A DNA stretch of 64,000 bases, from positions 85,287 to 149,286 of the forward strand of contig NZ_JAPDRA010000011.1 of NCBI RefSeq assembly GCF_026013525.1. The letters are read 5' to 3'. The notes under the pieces are model-generated. The model was not told the DNA's origin. It searched no databases and saw only the letters and a program-made list of their open reading frames with translations. Both the position numbers and the translations under genes were made by a program. The DNA comes from Sphingomonas canadensis. Its GTDB lineage: Bacteria > Pseudomonadota > Alphaproteobacteria > Sphingomonadales > Sphingomonadaceae. Shown piece after piece: positions 9,638 through 18,170 of this stretch (its first letter is position 1; the number at the start of each line of letters is the position of its first letter).

Positions 9638-10114
9638 ATGCCGCGGCACCAGGAAACGCGGCGGCTGCCGTACAGCCCCGATCAGATGTTCGACATGGTG
9701 GCCGATGTCGGCCGCTATGGCGAGTTCCTGCCCTGGGTATCGGCGGTCCGCGTGCGATCGAACAGCGAAACCGAGATGGTCGCGGACCTGGCGGTGGGCT
9801 TCAAGGGGCTGAGCGAGACCTTCAGCTCGCGCGTGCGCAAGCAGCGGCCCCACCATCTCCACGTCGACTATCTGGAAGGGCCGCTGAAGCACCTCCACAA
9901 CGATTGGCGCTTCCGCTCGGACGGGGAGGGCGGGTGCATCGTCGACTTCACGGTCGATTTCGCGTTCAAGAGCCGGATGTTCGAGATGCTGGCAGGCCAG
10001 ATGTTCGACCGGGCGTTGCGCAAGATGATCGGCGCGTTCGAGGAGCGCGCCGCGAAGCTCTACGCCGGCTCCTCGGGCGGCATCAGCAGCTCCAGCGCGC
10101 ACAACGCCGCCTGA
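9638..10114 (+). CDS. Coq10/RatA-type START-domain protein
   Basis: A 158-residue SRPBCC (START-like) protein beginning MPRHQETRRLPYSPDQMFDM, with the YGEFLPWV segment typical of the Coq10/RatA family. Coq10 proteins bind ubiquinone and support respiration; E. coli RatA is a related member. Position directly behind lipA is common in alphaproteobacteria. The last 55 bases overlap the convergent pncC gene; both frames keep conserved sequence in the overlap. The C-terminal Ser/Gly-rich tail comes from the overlap region and is probably not conserved. Confidence 0.9.
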   Translation: MPRHQETRRLPYSPDQMFDMVADVGRYGEFLPWVSAVRVRSNSETEMVADLAVGFKGLSETFSSRVRKQRPHHLHVDYLEGPLKHLHNDWRFRSDGEGGCIVDFTVDFAFKSRMFEMLAGQMFDRALRKMIGAFEERAAKLYAGSSGGISSSSAHNAA

Positions 10115-10581
10115 AGCCTTACGCCAGCGCGACCATTGTCGGTGAACTCGTGCTTGTCGGCCACGACATGCTCCGGGTCCTGGCCGCGTTCGGCGCGCGC
10201 GAACACTACGGTGCCCACGGGCTTCTTCTCGCTGCCCCCAGCGGGGCCGGCGATGCCGGTGATCGCGACCGCGACATCGGCGTCGGTCGCATCCAGCGCG
10301 CCCTGCGCCATCGCCCAGGCACATGCGACCGATACCGAGCCGAAGGTTTCCAGCACGTCCGTGCTGACCTTCAGCAGCTTGGTCTTCGCCTCGTTGGAAT
10401 AGGTGACCAGGCTCGCCTCGAGCACGTCGGACGATCCGGGAATCTCGGTGAGCGCGGCAGCCACCAGCCCGCCGGTGCAGCTTTCCGCCACGGCGATGCG
10501 GCGCCCGCGGGCGCGATTGGCGTCCAGCACGCCGCGCGCGGCATCGATCAGTTCGGGGGGAAGCAGTGAGTCGATGGTCAC
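10060..10581 (-). CDS. pncC: Nicotinamide-nucleotide amidase, CinA C-terminal type
   Basis: Deamidates nicotinamide mononucleotide to nicotinate mononucleotide for pyridine nucleotide recycling. The 173 residues form one CinA_C domain with AVAESCTGGLVAAALTEIPG, the YSNEAKTKLL stretch and AITGIAGPAGG. The N-terminal molybdopterin-like domain of long CinA proteins is absent, which is normal for PncC. The start is GTG at 10581, overlapping the upstream stop as GTGA. The 3' end overlaps the convergent Coq10-type gene by 55 bp. Confidence 0.92.
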   Translation of the reverse strand: MTIDSLLPPELIDAARGVLDANRARGRRIAVAESCTGGLVAAALTEIPGSSDVLEASLVTYSNEAKTKLLKVSTDVLETFGSVSVACAWAMAQGALDATDADVAVAITGIAGPAGGSEKKPVGTVVFARAERGQDPEHVVADKHEFTDNGRAGVRLQAALCALELLMPPEEPA

Positions 10582-11111
10582 TTGGCGTTCCTAGGGCAGG
10601 GACGGAGCTTCTCCGATTCGCGGTCCTTGCGACCGAGCTCGAAGATGGTCACCGCGGCCGTGGCCAGGTTCTCCGGCGGCAGCGGGGCCAAGGCGGTGAT
10701 CAGATCGTTCGCGGGGGCGCAGTCCGCCGGATCGAACTTCTCCAGCAACGCGGGCCCGATCATCGCCTGGATCAGCGGGCCGGCGATCGCGCGCTCTGCG
10801 TCGCCCAATTCCTTGCCCTCCATCGCGGCGAAGGCGTCGAGCACCTGCGGCCAGGCCTTGTCGGCGGCGCTGCGATATTTGCCCATCACGTCCTTCGGCA
10901 TATTCGCGAGAAGCGCGTCGGCCGGAAGCCGATCGGCGCAGCGCTCACGCAGCTCATCGAGCACCGACGGCAGCATCCCGGTGATCAGTGCGCGCGCGGC
11001 CGGAAGCGGCAGGCACCGCGCCTCCTGCGCCGTGGCCTCCACCGGCAGGGCAAAGCAGGCGGCGAGTGCCGACCAGCGAGCGGCCGTCCGCAAACGGTTG
11101 AACCCTCTCAT
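10578..11111 (-). CDS. Secreted protein of unknown function
   Basis: 177 residues with a likely Sec signal peptide (about 1-29, ending VEATAQ). The mature part is mostly helical and holds four cysteines (RCLPL, RCADR, DCAPA, RPCPR), which could form two disulfides in the periplasm. No family was recognised. It is coupled on both sides, ATGA with ispDF and GTGA with pncC, so it is expressed with isoprenoid and NAD-salvage genes, but no shared function is apparent. Confidence 0.75.
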   Translation of the reverse strand: MRGFNRLRTAARWSALAACFALPVEATAQEARCLPLPAARALITGMLPSVLDELRERCADRLPADALLANMPKDVMGKYRSAADKAWPQVLDAFAAMEGKELGDAERAIAGPLIQAMIGPALLEKFDPADCAPANDLITALAPLPPENLATAAVTIFELGRKDRESEKLRPCPRNAK

Positions 11112-12250
11112 TCCTGTCTCTCCGCTAGTCTGACGGTGGCGATCGCCTGGGCCGCCATGCCCTCGCCACGTCCGGTGAACCCCAGCCGTTCGGTGGTAGT
11201 CGCCTTGATGCTAATGCGCGACGCGGGTAGCCGCAACAGCCCAGCGATGCTGGCGCGGATCGCCTCGCGATGCGGCCCGATCTTCGGGGCCTCGCAGATC
11301 AGCGTGAGATCGATGAAGTCGATGACGCCGCCGGCCGCGGTCACCAGCCCGGCGGCATGCTCCAGGAAGCGCGCCGATGCGGCGCCGCGCCACTGCGGGT
11401 CGCTGGGCGGGAAGTGCATCCCGATATCGCCCGCGCCGATCGTGCCCAGCAGCGCATCGGTGATCGCATGGAGCGCGACATCGGCGTCGCTGTGGCCGCT
11501 GAGGCCATGGCTGTGCGGGATGCGGATGCCGCCGAGCCACAGTTCCTCGCCCTCGGCGAAGCGGTGGACGTCGAACCCCTGCGCGGTGCGCACCGTCATG
11601 TCCGCGCGCAGCCTGGCCTCGGCAGCGGCGAAATCGGCGGGGTGGGTCACCTTCTCCAGCATCGGGTCTCCGGGCACGATGATGACGTCATGGCCCCGCG
11701 CACGCACCATCTGGGCGTCGTCGGTGGCCTCGGCGTCCTGGGGCCATTCGCGATGCGCGTCCAGCACGGCCGGATAGCGGAACGCCTGCGGGGTCTGCAC
11801 ACGCCACAGCCCGTCGCGGGGCACCGTCTCCCCCAGCATCTCGCCGCCATGCGCCAGCGTATCGGCGACGGGGAGGGCGGGGATCGCGCCGTCATGGCTC
11901 TCCAGCGCCGCCAGAAGCGCGTCGATCACGGCTGCGGGAAGGAAGGGACGGGCGGCGTCATGGATCAGCACGCGATCCGCGCCCGCCAGCGCCTCCAGCC
12001 CGTTGCGCACCGATTCGCGCCGCGTCGCGCCGCCCAGGACGAAGGGCACATCGCCCAGCGCGGCCGCCAGCGCCGGTTCCTGCCCCTCGCCGATCACGAT
12101 CAGCACGCGGTCGATGCCCGGATGCGCGGAGAGCACGGCGTGGCTGTGCGCCAGCATCGCCCGGCCGCCCAGCGGCGCGAACTGCTTGGGCACGCCGCCG
12201 CCCGCGCGTGTACCCTGCCCGGCGGCGACGATGATGGCGGCGGTCGTCAT
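11108..12250 (-). CDS. ispDF: Bifunctional IspD/IspF isoprenoid enzyme
   Basis: Two steps of the MEP pathway in one chain. The N-terminal IspD domain (about 1-220) is the CDP-methylerythritol-forming cytidylyltransferase, with AAGQGTRAGGGVPKQF near residue 9 and HDAARPF near 98. The C-terminal IspF domain (about 222-380) is the cyclodiphosphate synthase; zinc ligands Asp227, His229 and His261 are present. IspDF fusions are usual in alphaproteobacteria. The pathway gene dxr lies 30 kb away in this window. Divergent from dusB across 84 bp. Confidence 0.96.
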   Translation of the reverse strand: MTTAAIIVAAGQGTRAGGGVPKQFAPLGGRAMLAHSHAVLSAHPGIDRVLIVIGEGQEPALAAALGDVPFVLGGATRRESVRNGLEALAGADRVLIHDAARPFLPAAVIDALLAALESHDGAIPALPVADTLAHGGEMLGETVPRDGLWRVQTPQAFRYPAVLDAHREWPQDAEATDDAQMVRARGHDVIIVPGDPMLEKVTHPADFAAAEARLRADMTVRTAQGFDVHRFAEGEELWLGGIRIPHSHGLSGHSDADVALHAITDALLGTIGAGDIGMHFPPSDPQWRGAASARFLEHAAGLVTAAGGVIDFIDLTLICEAPKIGPHREAIRASIAGLLRLPASRISIKATTTERLGFTGRGEGMAAQAIATVRLAERQE

Positions 12251-12334
12251 GGCGGCGCGCCGTAGCGGGGGACGGGGCGCTTGCCAATCACCGCTTGCCC
12301 CGCTACGCGCCGCTGCCTATTTTTCAGGCAATTT

Positions 12335-13333
12335 ATGACGATGCTCGCCCCCATCCAGATCGGTCCCGTGCGGATCGAGCAGCCGGTTATCCTCGCGCCG
12401 ATGACGGGCGTGAGCGACCTGCCGTTCCGGCGGGTGGTGCGGCGCTACGGCTCGGGCCTCAACGTCACTGAGATGATCGCCAGCCAGGCCGCGATCCGCG
12501 AAACGCGCCAGTCGCTCCAGAAGGCGGCGTGGGATCCGATCGAGGAGCCGGTCTCGATGCAGCTCGTGGGTTGCTCGCCCTATGACATGGGCGAGGCCGC
12601 GAAGCTGAGCGAGGATCGCGGCGCGGCGATCGTCGACATCAACATGGGCTGCCCGGTGCGCAAGGTGACCAACGGCGACGCCGGATCGGCGCTGATGCGC
12701 GATCTGAAGCATGCCGCCGCGATCGTCGAGGCGTGCGTGAAGGCGGTGAAGGTGCCGGTCACGCTCAAGATGCGGATGGGCTGGGACCATGACAGCCTGA
12801 ACGCGCCCGAGCTTGCGCGCATCGCCGAGGATCTTGGCGTCAGGCTGATCACTGTCCACGGGCGCACGCGCAACCAGATGTACAAGGGCTCGGCGGACTG
12901 GGCCTTCGTCCGCCGGGTGAAGGACGCGGTGACCGTGCCGGTGATCGTCAACGGCGACATCTGCACGGTGGAGGACGCGCGGACCGCGCTGGAACAGTCG
13001 GGCGCGGATGGGGTGATGATCGGCCGCGGCTCCTATGGCCGCCCCTGGATCCTGCGCCAGGTGATGGACGCCCTATGTGGCGGCGAAGCGCGCCCAGATC
13101 CCACGATCGAAGAACAATATCGCGTGATCGTAGAGCATTATATCGCGTCGCTCGAACATTACGGCAAGGAAACCGGCGTCAACATGATGCGCAAGCACAT
13201 CGGCTGGTACACCAAGGGGCTGCACGGCTCGGCTGAGTTCCGCAACAAGGTGAACCAGGTGGCGGACGCCACCCGGGTGCTCGACATGCTCGACGAATTT
13301 TACGCGCCATGGCTTTCCCGCGCGGCGGCCTGA
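12335..13333 (+). CDS. dusB: tRNA-dihydrouridine synthase B
   Basis: FMN enzyme that reduces uridines in the tRNA D-loop. The 332-residue chain begins MTMLAPIQIGPVRI and has the TIM-barrel signature APMTGVSDLPFRR. The catalytic cysteine is Cys106 in NMGCPVRKV. It corresponds to nifR3 of the classical nifR3-ntrB-ntrC operon of alphaproteobacteria. ntrB starts 25 bases inside the 3' end, so translation is coupled. The frame is open 18 codons upstream, but that part is not family-like. Confidence 0.95.
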   Translation: MTMLAPIQIGPVRIEQPVILAPMTGVSDLPFRRVVRRYGSGLNVTEMIASQAAIRETRQSLQKAAWDPIEEPVSMQLVGCSPYDMGEAAKLSEDRGAAIVDINMGCPVRKVTNGDAGSALMRDLKHAAAIVEACVKAVKVPVTLKMRMGWDHDSLNAPELARIAEDLGVRLITVHGRTRNQMYKGSADWAFVRRVKDAVTVPVIVNGDICTVEDARTALEQSGADGVMIGRGSYGRPWILRQVMDALCGGEARPDPTIEEQYRVIVEHYIASLEHYGKETGVNMMRKHIGWYTKGLHGSAEFRNKVNQVADATRVLDMLDEFYAPWLSRAAA

Positions 13334-14409
13334 GGCGCGCGCGGCCAGAGCCGCCAGCCGGGCCGGGCTTTGCGGAGCTGTTCGCCACGCTGCCGGTCGC
13401 GGTGCTGGTGATCGATACGGAGGGCAGGATCGCGCATGCCAACGCCGCGTGCGAGCTACTGCTCAACCACAGCGAAAGCTCGATGGTGGGCCAGCCGCTG
13501 GGCGCGGTGCTGCACGCGCCGCGCGATTATGGCGAGCGGCGCGACGGCCATGGCTTCGCCGCGTTCGATATCGAGGTGGCGGCGGTACGCGGCCCGCGCA
13601 TCCGGGTGGATTATCTGGAGACCCAGGTGCCTGATTATCCGGGCTGGCGGATCGTGACGCTGCACCATGCCCCCCAGGCGCGGCGGCTGAGCCAGGGCGA
13701 GCGATCGGCGGGCGCACGCGCCGCGGTCGGCGCGGCGGCGATGCTGGCGCATGAGATCAAGAACCCCCTGTCCGGCATCCGCGGCGCCGCGCAGCTCCTG
13801 CGCTCGGGCGGCGAGACGGATGGGGAGCTGACCGGGCTGATCACCGCCGAGGTCGATCGCATCGCCGCGCTGATCGATCGCATGCAGGACTTCACCGATA
13901 CGCGCCCGCTGAAGCTCGCGCCGATCAACGTCTATCCGCTGCTGGACCATGCCCGGCGCGTTGCGCTGGCCGGATTCGCGCGAGGGATGGTGATCGAGGA
14001 GCGGTTCGATCCCTCGCTGCCGCCGGTCATGCTCGATCCCGATGCGTTCCAGCAGGTGATGATGAACCTGCTGAAGAACGCGGCCGAGGCGCTGAAGGGC
14101 CTGGCCCAGCCGCGCATCACGCTCACCACCGCCTATCGCCACGGCATGTCGGTCAGCACCGGCCCGGGGCGGCCCCGCCAGCCGCTGCCGATCGAGATCT
14201 GCGTGATGGACAACGGCCCCGGCGCGCCATCCGACATCGCCGAGCATCTGTTCGAGCCGTTCGTATCCGGCAAGCCGGAGGGGAAGGGCCTGGGCCTGCC
14301 GCTGGTGGAGAAGCTGGTCCGCGGCATGGGCGGAATCGTGCAATATGCGCGCGAGCGCAATCCGGAGGTCACCGTGTTCCGCATCCTGCTTCCCCGCGCC
14401 GCCGCATGA
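13309..14409 (+). CDS. ntrB: Nitrogen sensor histidine kinase NtrB
   Basis: Cytoplasmic kinase/phosphatase for NtrC that responds to nitrogen status through PII proteins. No membrane segment is present. A PAS-like sensor domain spans about 20-130. The dimerisation helix carries the phosphorylated His148 in MLAHEIKNPLSG. The ATPase domain has the N box (MMNLLKNAAEALKG), DNGPGAP and GKGLGLPLV. It overlaps dusB by 25 bp and ntrC by ATGA. Confidence 0.95.
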   Translation: MAFPRGGLRRARPEPPAGPGFAELFATLPVAVLVIDTEGRIAHANAACELLLNHSESSMVGQPLGAVLHAPRDYGERRDGHGFAAFDIEVAAVRGPRIRVDYLETQVPDYPGWRIVTLHHAPQARRLSQGERSAGARAAVGAAAMLAHEIKNPLSGIRGAAQLLRSGGETDGELTGLITAEVDRIAALIDRMQDFTDTRPLKLAPINVYPLLDHARRVALAGFARGMVIEERFDPSLPPVMLDPDAFQQVMMNLLKNAAEALKGLAQPRITLTTAYRHGMSVSTGPGRPRQPLPIEICVMDNGPGAPSDIAEHLFEPFVSGKPEGKGLGLPLVEKLVRGMGGIVQYARERNPEVTVFRILLPRAAA

Positions 14410-15857
14410 GCGCGCAGGGCAACATCCTGGTCGTCGATGATGACAGCGCGATCCGCACCGTGGTGGCGGCCGCGTTGCGCCGCGACGGGCATCGCGTGAC
14501 CACCGCCGCGAGCGTCGCCGAGCTGGAGCGCGAGATGCGGCTGGGCGAGCATGACGTGCTGGTGACCGATGTGGTGCTGCCCGACGGCAACGGGCTGGAC
14601 CTGATCCCGGCGCTGATCGAGGCGCACCCGGGGCTGCCCGTGATCGTCTTTTCCGCGCAGAACACGCTGGCGACCGCGGTGCGCGCGACTGAGGTGGGGG
14701 CGTTCGACTATCTGCCCAAGCCGTTCGACCTGGACGTGCTGGGCCAGGCGGTGCGCGGCGCGGTGGCCAAGCGGCGGCGGCAGCCGGCGGACCTGCCCGA
14801 TGTGGAGGAAGGCGCCGGCCCCTCGCTGATTGGGCGCTCTCCGGCGATGCAGGAGGTGTATCGCGTCATCGCCCGCGTCGTTTCCAACGATCTCACCGTG
14901 CTGATCACCGGGGAGAGCGGCACGGGCAAGGAACTGGTGGCCCAGGCGATCCACGATCTGGGGCCGCGGCGGCGCAAGCCCTTTGTCGCGCTCAACATGG
15001 CGGCGATCCCGCGCGAGCTGATCGAGGCCGAGCTGTTCGGGCACGAACGCGGCGCCTTCACCGGCGCCGCCGCGCGCGTGGCCGGCAAGTTCGAGCAGGC
15101 AGCGGGCGGCACGCTGTTCCTGGACGAGATCGGCGACATGCCGATGGACGCGCAGACACGCCTGCTGCGTGTGCTGCAATCGGGCGAATTCACCACCGTG
15201 GGGGGCGCGCGCACGATCAAGGCGGACGTGCGCATCGTTGCCGCGACCAACAAGGATCTGGCCGCGCTGGTCCAGACCGGCCATTTCCGCGAGGACCTTT
15301 TCTACCGGCTCAACGTGGTGCCCGTGGCGGTGCCCGCGTTGCGCGAACGGCGCCAGGACGTGCCGCTGCTCGCACGCCACTTCCTAGATCGCGCCGCCGA
15401 AGACGGCCTGCCGCGCAAGCAGATCGACAAGGACGCGGTCGCGGTGCTCGAAAGCTACGACTGGCCCGGCAACGTCCGCCAGCTTGAGAATCTGATGCGG
15501 CGCATCGCGGCGCTGAGCCGCGACGAGGTGATCGACGGCGCCGCCATCCGCCGCGCGCTGGGGGAGGCGGGGGCGCCTGCTCCCGCCATGGCTCCCGATC
15601 CCGGGATCGAGGCGGCGGTGCGTGCGCGGCTGGAGCGGATCGCGATCGAGGAGCCGCGCGTGCTGGACGACGGCACGCTCTATGACCGGATCATCGGCGA
15701 GGTGGAACGCCCGCTGATCGAGGCGATGCTGGCGCGGCACGCGGGCAACCAGCTCCGCGCCGCGCGGGCGCTGGGGATCAACCGCAACACGCTGCGCAAA
15801 CGGCTCGACACGTTGGGCATCGAAGTGGCGGGCGGCCGTCAGGATGGTGCCGAATAG
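14406..15857 (+). CDS. ntrC: Nitrogen response regulator NtrC
   Basis: Sigma-54-dependent activator. The receiver domain has phospho-acceptor Asp55 and acid pocket DDD at 11-13. The AAA+ domain has Walker A GESGTGKE, an intact GAFTGA loop for sigma-54 contact, and GGTLFLDEIGDM as Walker B. A Fis-type helix-turn-helix closes the 483-residue protein (HAGNQLRAARALGINR). Intact GAFTGA indicates a true sigma-54 activator, unlike NtrX below. ATGA junction with ntrB. Confidence 0.96.
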   Translation: MSAQGNILVVDDDSAIRTVVAAALRRDGHRVTTAASVAELEREMRLGEHDVLVTDVVLPDGNGLDLIPALIEAHPGLPVIVFSAQNTLATAVRATEVGAFDYLPKPFDLDVLGQAVRGAVAKRRRQPADLPDVEEGAGPSLIGRSPAMQEVYRVIARVVSNDLTVLITGESGTGKELVAQAIHDLGPRRRKPFVALNMAAIPRELIEAELFGHERGAFTGAAARVAGKFEQAAGGTLFLDEIGDMPMDAQTRLLRVLQSGEFTTVGGARTIKADVRIVAATNKDLAALVQTGHFREDLFYRLNVVPVAVPALRERRQDVPLLARHFLDRAAEDGLPRKQIDKDAVAVLESYDWPGNVRQLENLMRRIAALSRDEVIDGAAIRRALGEAGAPAPAMAPDPGIEAAVRARLERIAIEEPRVLDDGTLYDRIIGEVERPLIEAMLARHAGNQLRAARALGINRNTLRKRLDTLGIEVAGGRQDGAE

Positions 15858-15917
15858 CGACAGGTTGAGCAAGATTCTGTGTTTTCTGCGCAACGGTAGC
15901 GTTGTATCTAAGCAACG

Positions 15918-18170
15918 ATGTCGTCTGTTGCCGAGCCAGTGACCACCACGCCGCCGCCCCGGAAGCGGTGGTTCTCGGTCACTCCGGCGGTCGAGTTCGG
16001 CGTGCTGGGCGTGGCGATGGCGGTGGCCATTGCGACCTATTTCATCCTCACCCGCGATCCTTCGTCGCAGCGGCTGCTGACGCCGCTGCTGGTGGCGCTG
16101 CTGCTGGTTGCCAACATGGTGCCGGCGATCGCGCTGCTGGTGCTGCTGGGCAGGCGAGTCGCCCGGCGCAGGGCCGCGCGATCGGAGGCGGGCGGGGGCG
16201 AGATGCACGTCCGCCTGGTGGCGATCTTCTCGGTATTGGCCAGCGTGCCCACGCTGTTCCTGGCGGTCTTCGCCTCGCTGCTGTTCCAATATGGCGTCGA
16301 GTTCTGGACGTCCGATCAGGCGCGCTCGATGCTCGACAACGCCTCGCGCCTGGCGGGCGAAAGCTACACGCGCGAGCTGAACAAGGTCGGCCGCGAGACC
16401 ACGGTCATGCGCGAGGATCTGTTGTTCTACCTGCAGACCATGCCGGTCGACAGCGACCAGTTCATCTACGGCTTCGGGACCCAGGTGTACCGCCGCGGCC
16501 TGTCTGAGGGGATGATCCTGGAGGTTTCGCCCGACCACGAGATCCGTTCGCTGGCGCTGGTGAACCCGCATGACCGTCCGCTGGAGACGCTGGTGACGCC
16601 CGAGATGGTGCGCCAGATCGATCAGGGGAAGGATTCGGTGGTGGTCCGCGGGCAGGACCGGATCGGCGTGCTCACCTATTTCAACAAGAACGCGAAGCTC
16701 TATCTCTACGCCGCGCTGACGCTCGATCCGCTGCTGGCGTCGCAGCTTCAGCGATCGGAGCAGATCCAGAGCGATTATCGCACGCTGATGCACCGGTCGC
16801 GGTCGCTGCAGCTTCAGTTCAACGCGGCGCTGCTGGCGCTTTCGCTGCTGATCGTGGGCATTGCGGTGGTGATCGCGCTTGCCGTTGCGGACCGGCTGGT
16901 GCGGCCGGTGAACGAACTGGTGCGCGCCGCACGGCTGGTGGCCGGCGGCGACCTTACCGCGCGCGTCACCGAGCCGCGCACCAACGATGAGATCGGCACG
17001 CTGGGCGTTGCCTTCAACCGGATGACCGAACGGCTGCAGGAACAGACGGGCGAACTGGTCACCGCCAACGCACAGCTCGAAAGCCGCCGGGCGCTGATCG
17101 AGGCGGTGATGTCCGGCGTCAGCGCGGGCGTGATCTCGATCGACGCCAACCGGCGCGTGCGGCTGACCAACGAATCGGCCCGCGCGCTGCTGCGCCATGG
17201 CGAGCAGGACCTGGTGGGCCGCACGCTGGCGGATATCGCGCCGGAACTGGACGCCATGCTGGACGGTGCCGAGCGCGAGGCCGTGGTGCAGGTGACGACG
17301 GGCAGCGAGGCGCGGACGCTGGCGGTGAAGATCACCCGCGACGAGGGCGGGCAGGTGTTGACCTTCGACGACATCACCCAGCAGCTCCTCGACCAGCGGC
17401 GCGCGGCCTGGTCCGATGTCGCCCGGCGGATCGCGCACGAGATCAAGAACCCGCTGACCCCGATCCAGCTCGCCGCCGAACGGCTCCAGCGGCGCTACGG
17501 CAAGCTGGCCGAGGCGGAGGACGGCGTGTTCGCCCGGCTGACCGAAACGATCGTGCGCCAGGTGGGCGACCTGCGCCGGATGGTGGACGAATTCTCGTCC
17601 TTCGCGCGCATGCCCAAGCCGGTGTTCCGGGAGGAATCGCTGCTCGATATCGCGCGCCAGGCGATGTTCCTGCATGAGGTGGCGCATCCCGCGATCGCCT
17701 TCCACCTCAACGTGCCCGACGGGCCGGTGCCGCTGGTGTGCGACCGGCGCCAGATGGGGCAGGCGCTGACCAACGTCGTCAAGAACGCCGTTGAGGCGGT
17801 CGAGGCGCGCGGGGAGGGGGAGGCGTTGCCCCGCGGCGAGATCACACTGGCGATCGTGCAGGGCGAGGACGGGCGGATCACGCTGACCGTGGCGGACAAC
17901 GGCATCGGATTGCCCGTGGAGCGCGACCGCATCGCCGAACCCTATATGACCACGCGCGCGCGCGGCACCGGCCTCGGCCTCGCGATCGTCAAGAAGATCG
18001 TCGAAGAGCATTTTGGAACGATAGGATTTTCTGACCGCGATGGTGGGGGCACCGTGGTCACGATCAACCTCGATCCGGCGCAGGTGGCCAGCATGGCCAT
18101 CGACACGCCGGGAGAAGAAAGCCCCGAGCCGCGGCCCGCCGCGCTCACCCGAAGCGGAAGCAAGCAATGA
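15918..18170 (+). CDS. ntrY: Membrane sensor histidine kinase NtrY
   Basis: A 750-residue kinase paired with NtrX, linked in other alphaproteobacteria to nitrogen metabolism, redox state and envelope physiology. N-terminal hydrophobic segments lie at about 22-42, 55-77 and 96-118, then an extracytoplasmic region and another segment near 297-320. HAMP, PAS and kinase domains follow; the phosphorylated histidine is His507 in IAHEIKNPLTPIQLAAERLQ. The ATPase end contains GTGLGLAIVKKIVEEH. The 60-bp gap after ntrC holds a possible TTGAGC -35, so ntrYX may have its own promoter. Confidence 0.95.
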   Translation: MSSVAEPVTTTPPPRKRWFSVTPAVEFGVLGVAMAVAIATYFILTRDPSSQRLLTPLLVALLLVANMVPAIALLVLLGRRVARRRAARSEAGGGEMHVRLVAIFSVLASVPTLFLAVFASLLFQYGVEFWTSDQARSMLDNASRLAGESYTRELNKVGRETTVMREDLLFYLQTMPVDSDQFIYGFGTQVYRRGLSEGMILEVSPDHEIRSLALVNPHDRPLETLVTPEMVRQIDQGKDSVVVRGQDRIGVLTYFNKNAKLYLYAALTLDPLLASQLQRSEQIQSDYRTLMHRSRSLQLQFNAALLALSLLIVGIAVVIALAVADRLVRPVNELVRAARLVAGGDLTARVTEPRTNDEIGTLGVAFNRMTERLQEQTGELVTANAQLESRRALIEAVMSGVSAGVISIDANRRVRLTNESARALLRHGEQDLVGRTLADIAPELDAMLDGAEREAVVQVTTGSEARTLAVKITRDEGGQVLTFDDITQQLLDQRRAAWSDVARRIAHEIKNPLTPIQLAAERLQRRYGKLAEAEDGVFARLTETIVRQVGDLRRMVDEFSSFARMPKPVFREESLLDIARQAMFLHEVAHPAIAFHLNVPDGPVPLVCDRRQMGQALTNVVKNAVEAVEARGEGEALPRGEITLAIVQGEDGRITLTVADNGIGLPVERDRIAEPYMTTRARGTGLGLAIVKKIVEEHFGTIGFSDRDGGGTVVTINLDPAQVASMAIDTPGEESPEPRPAALTRSGSKQ

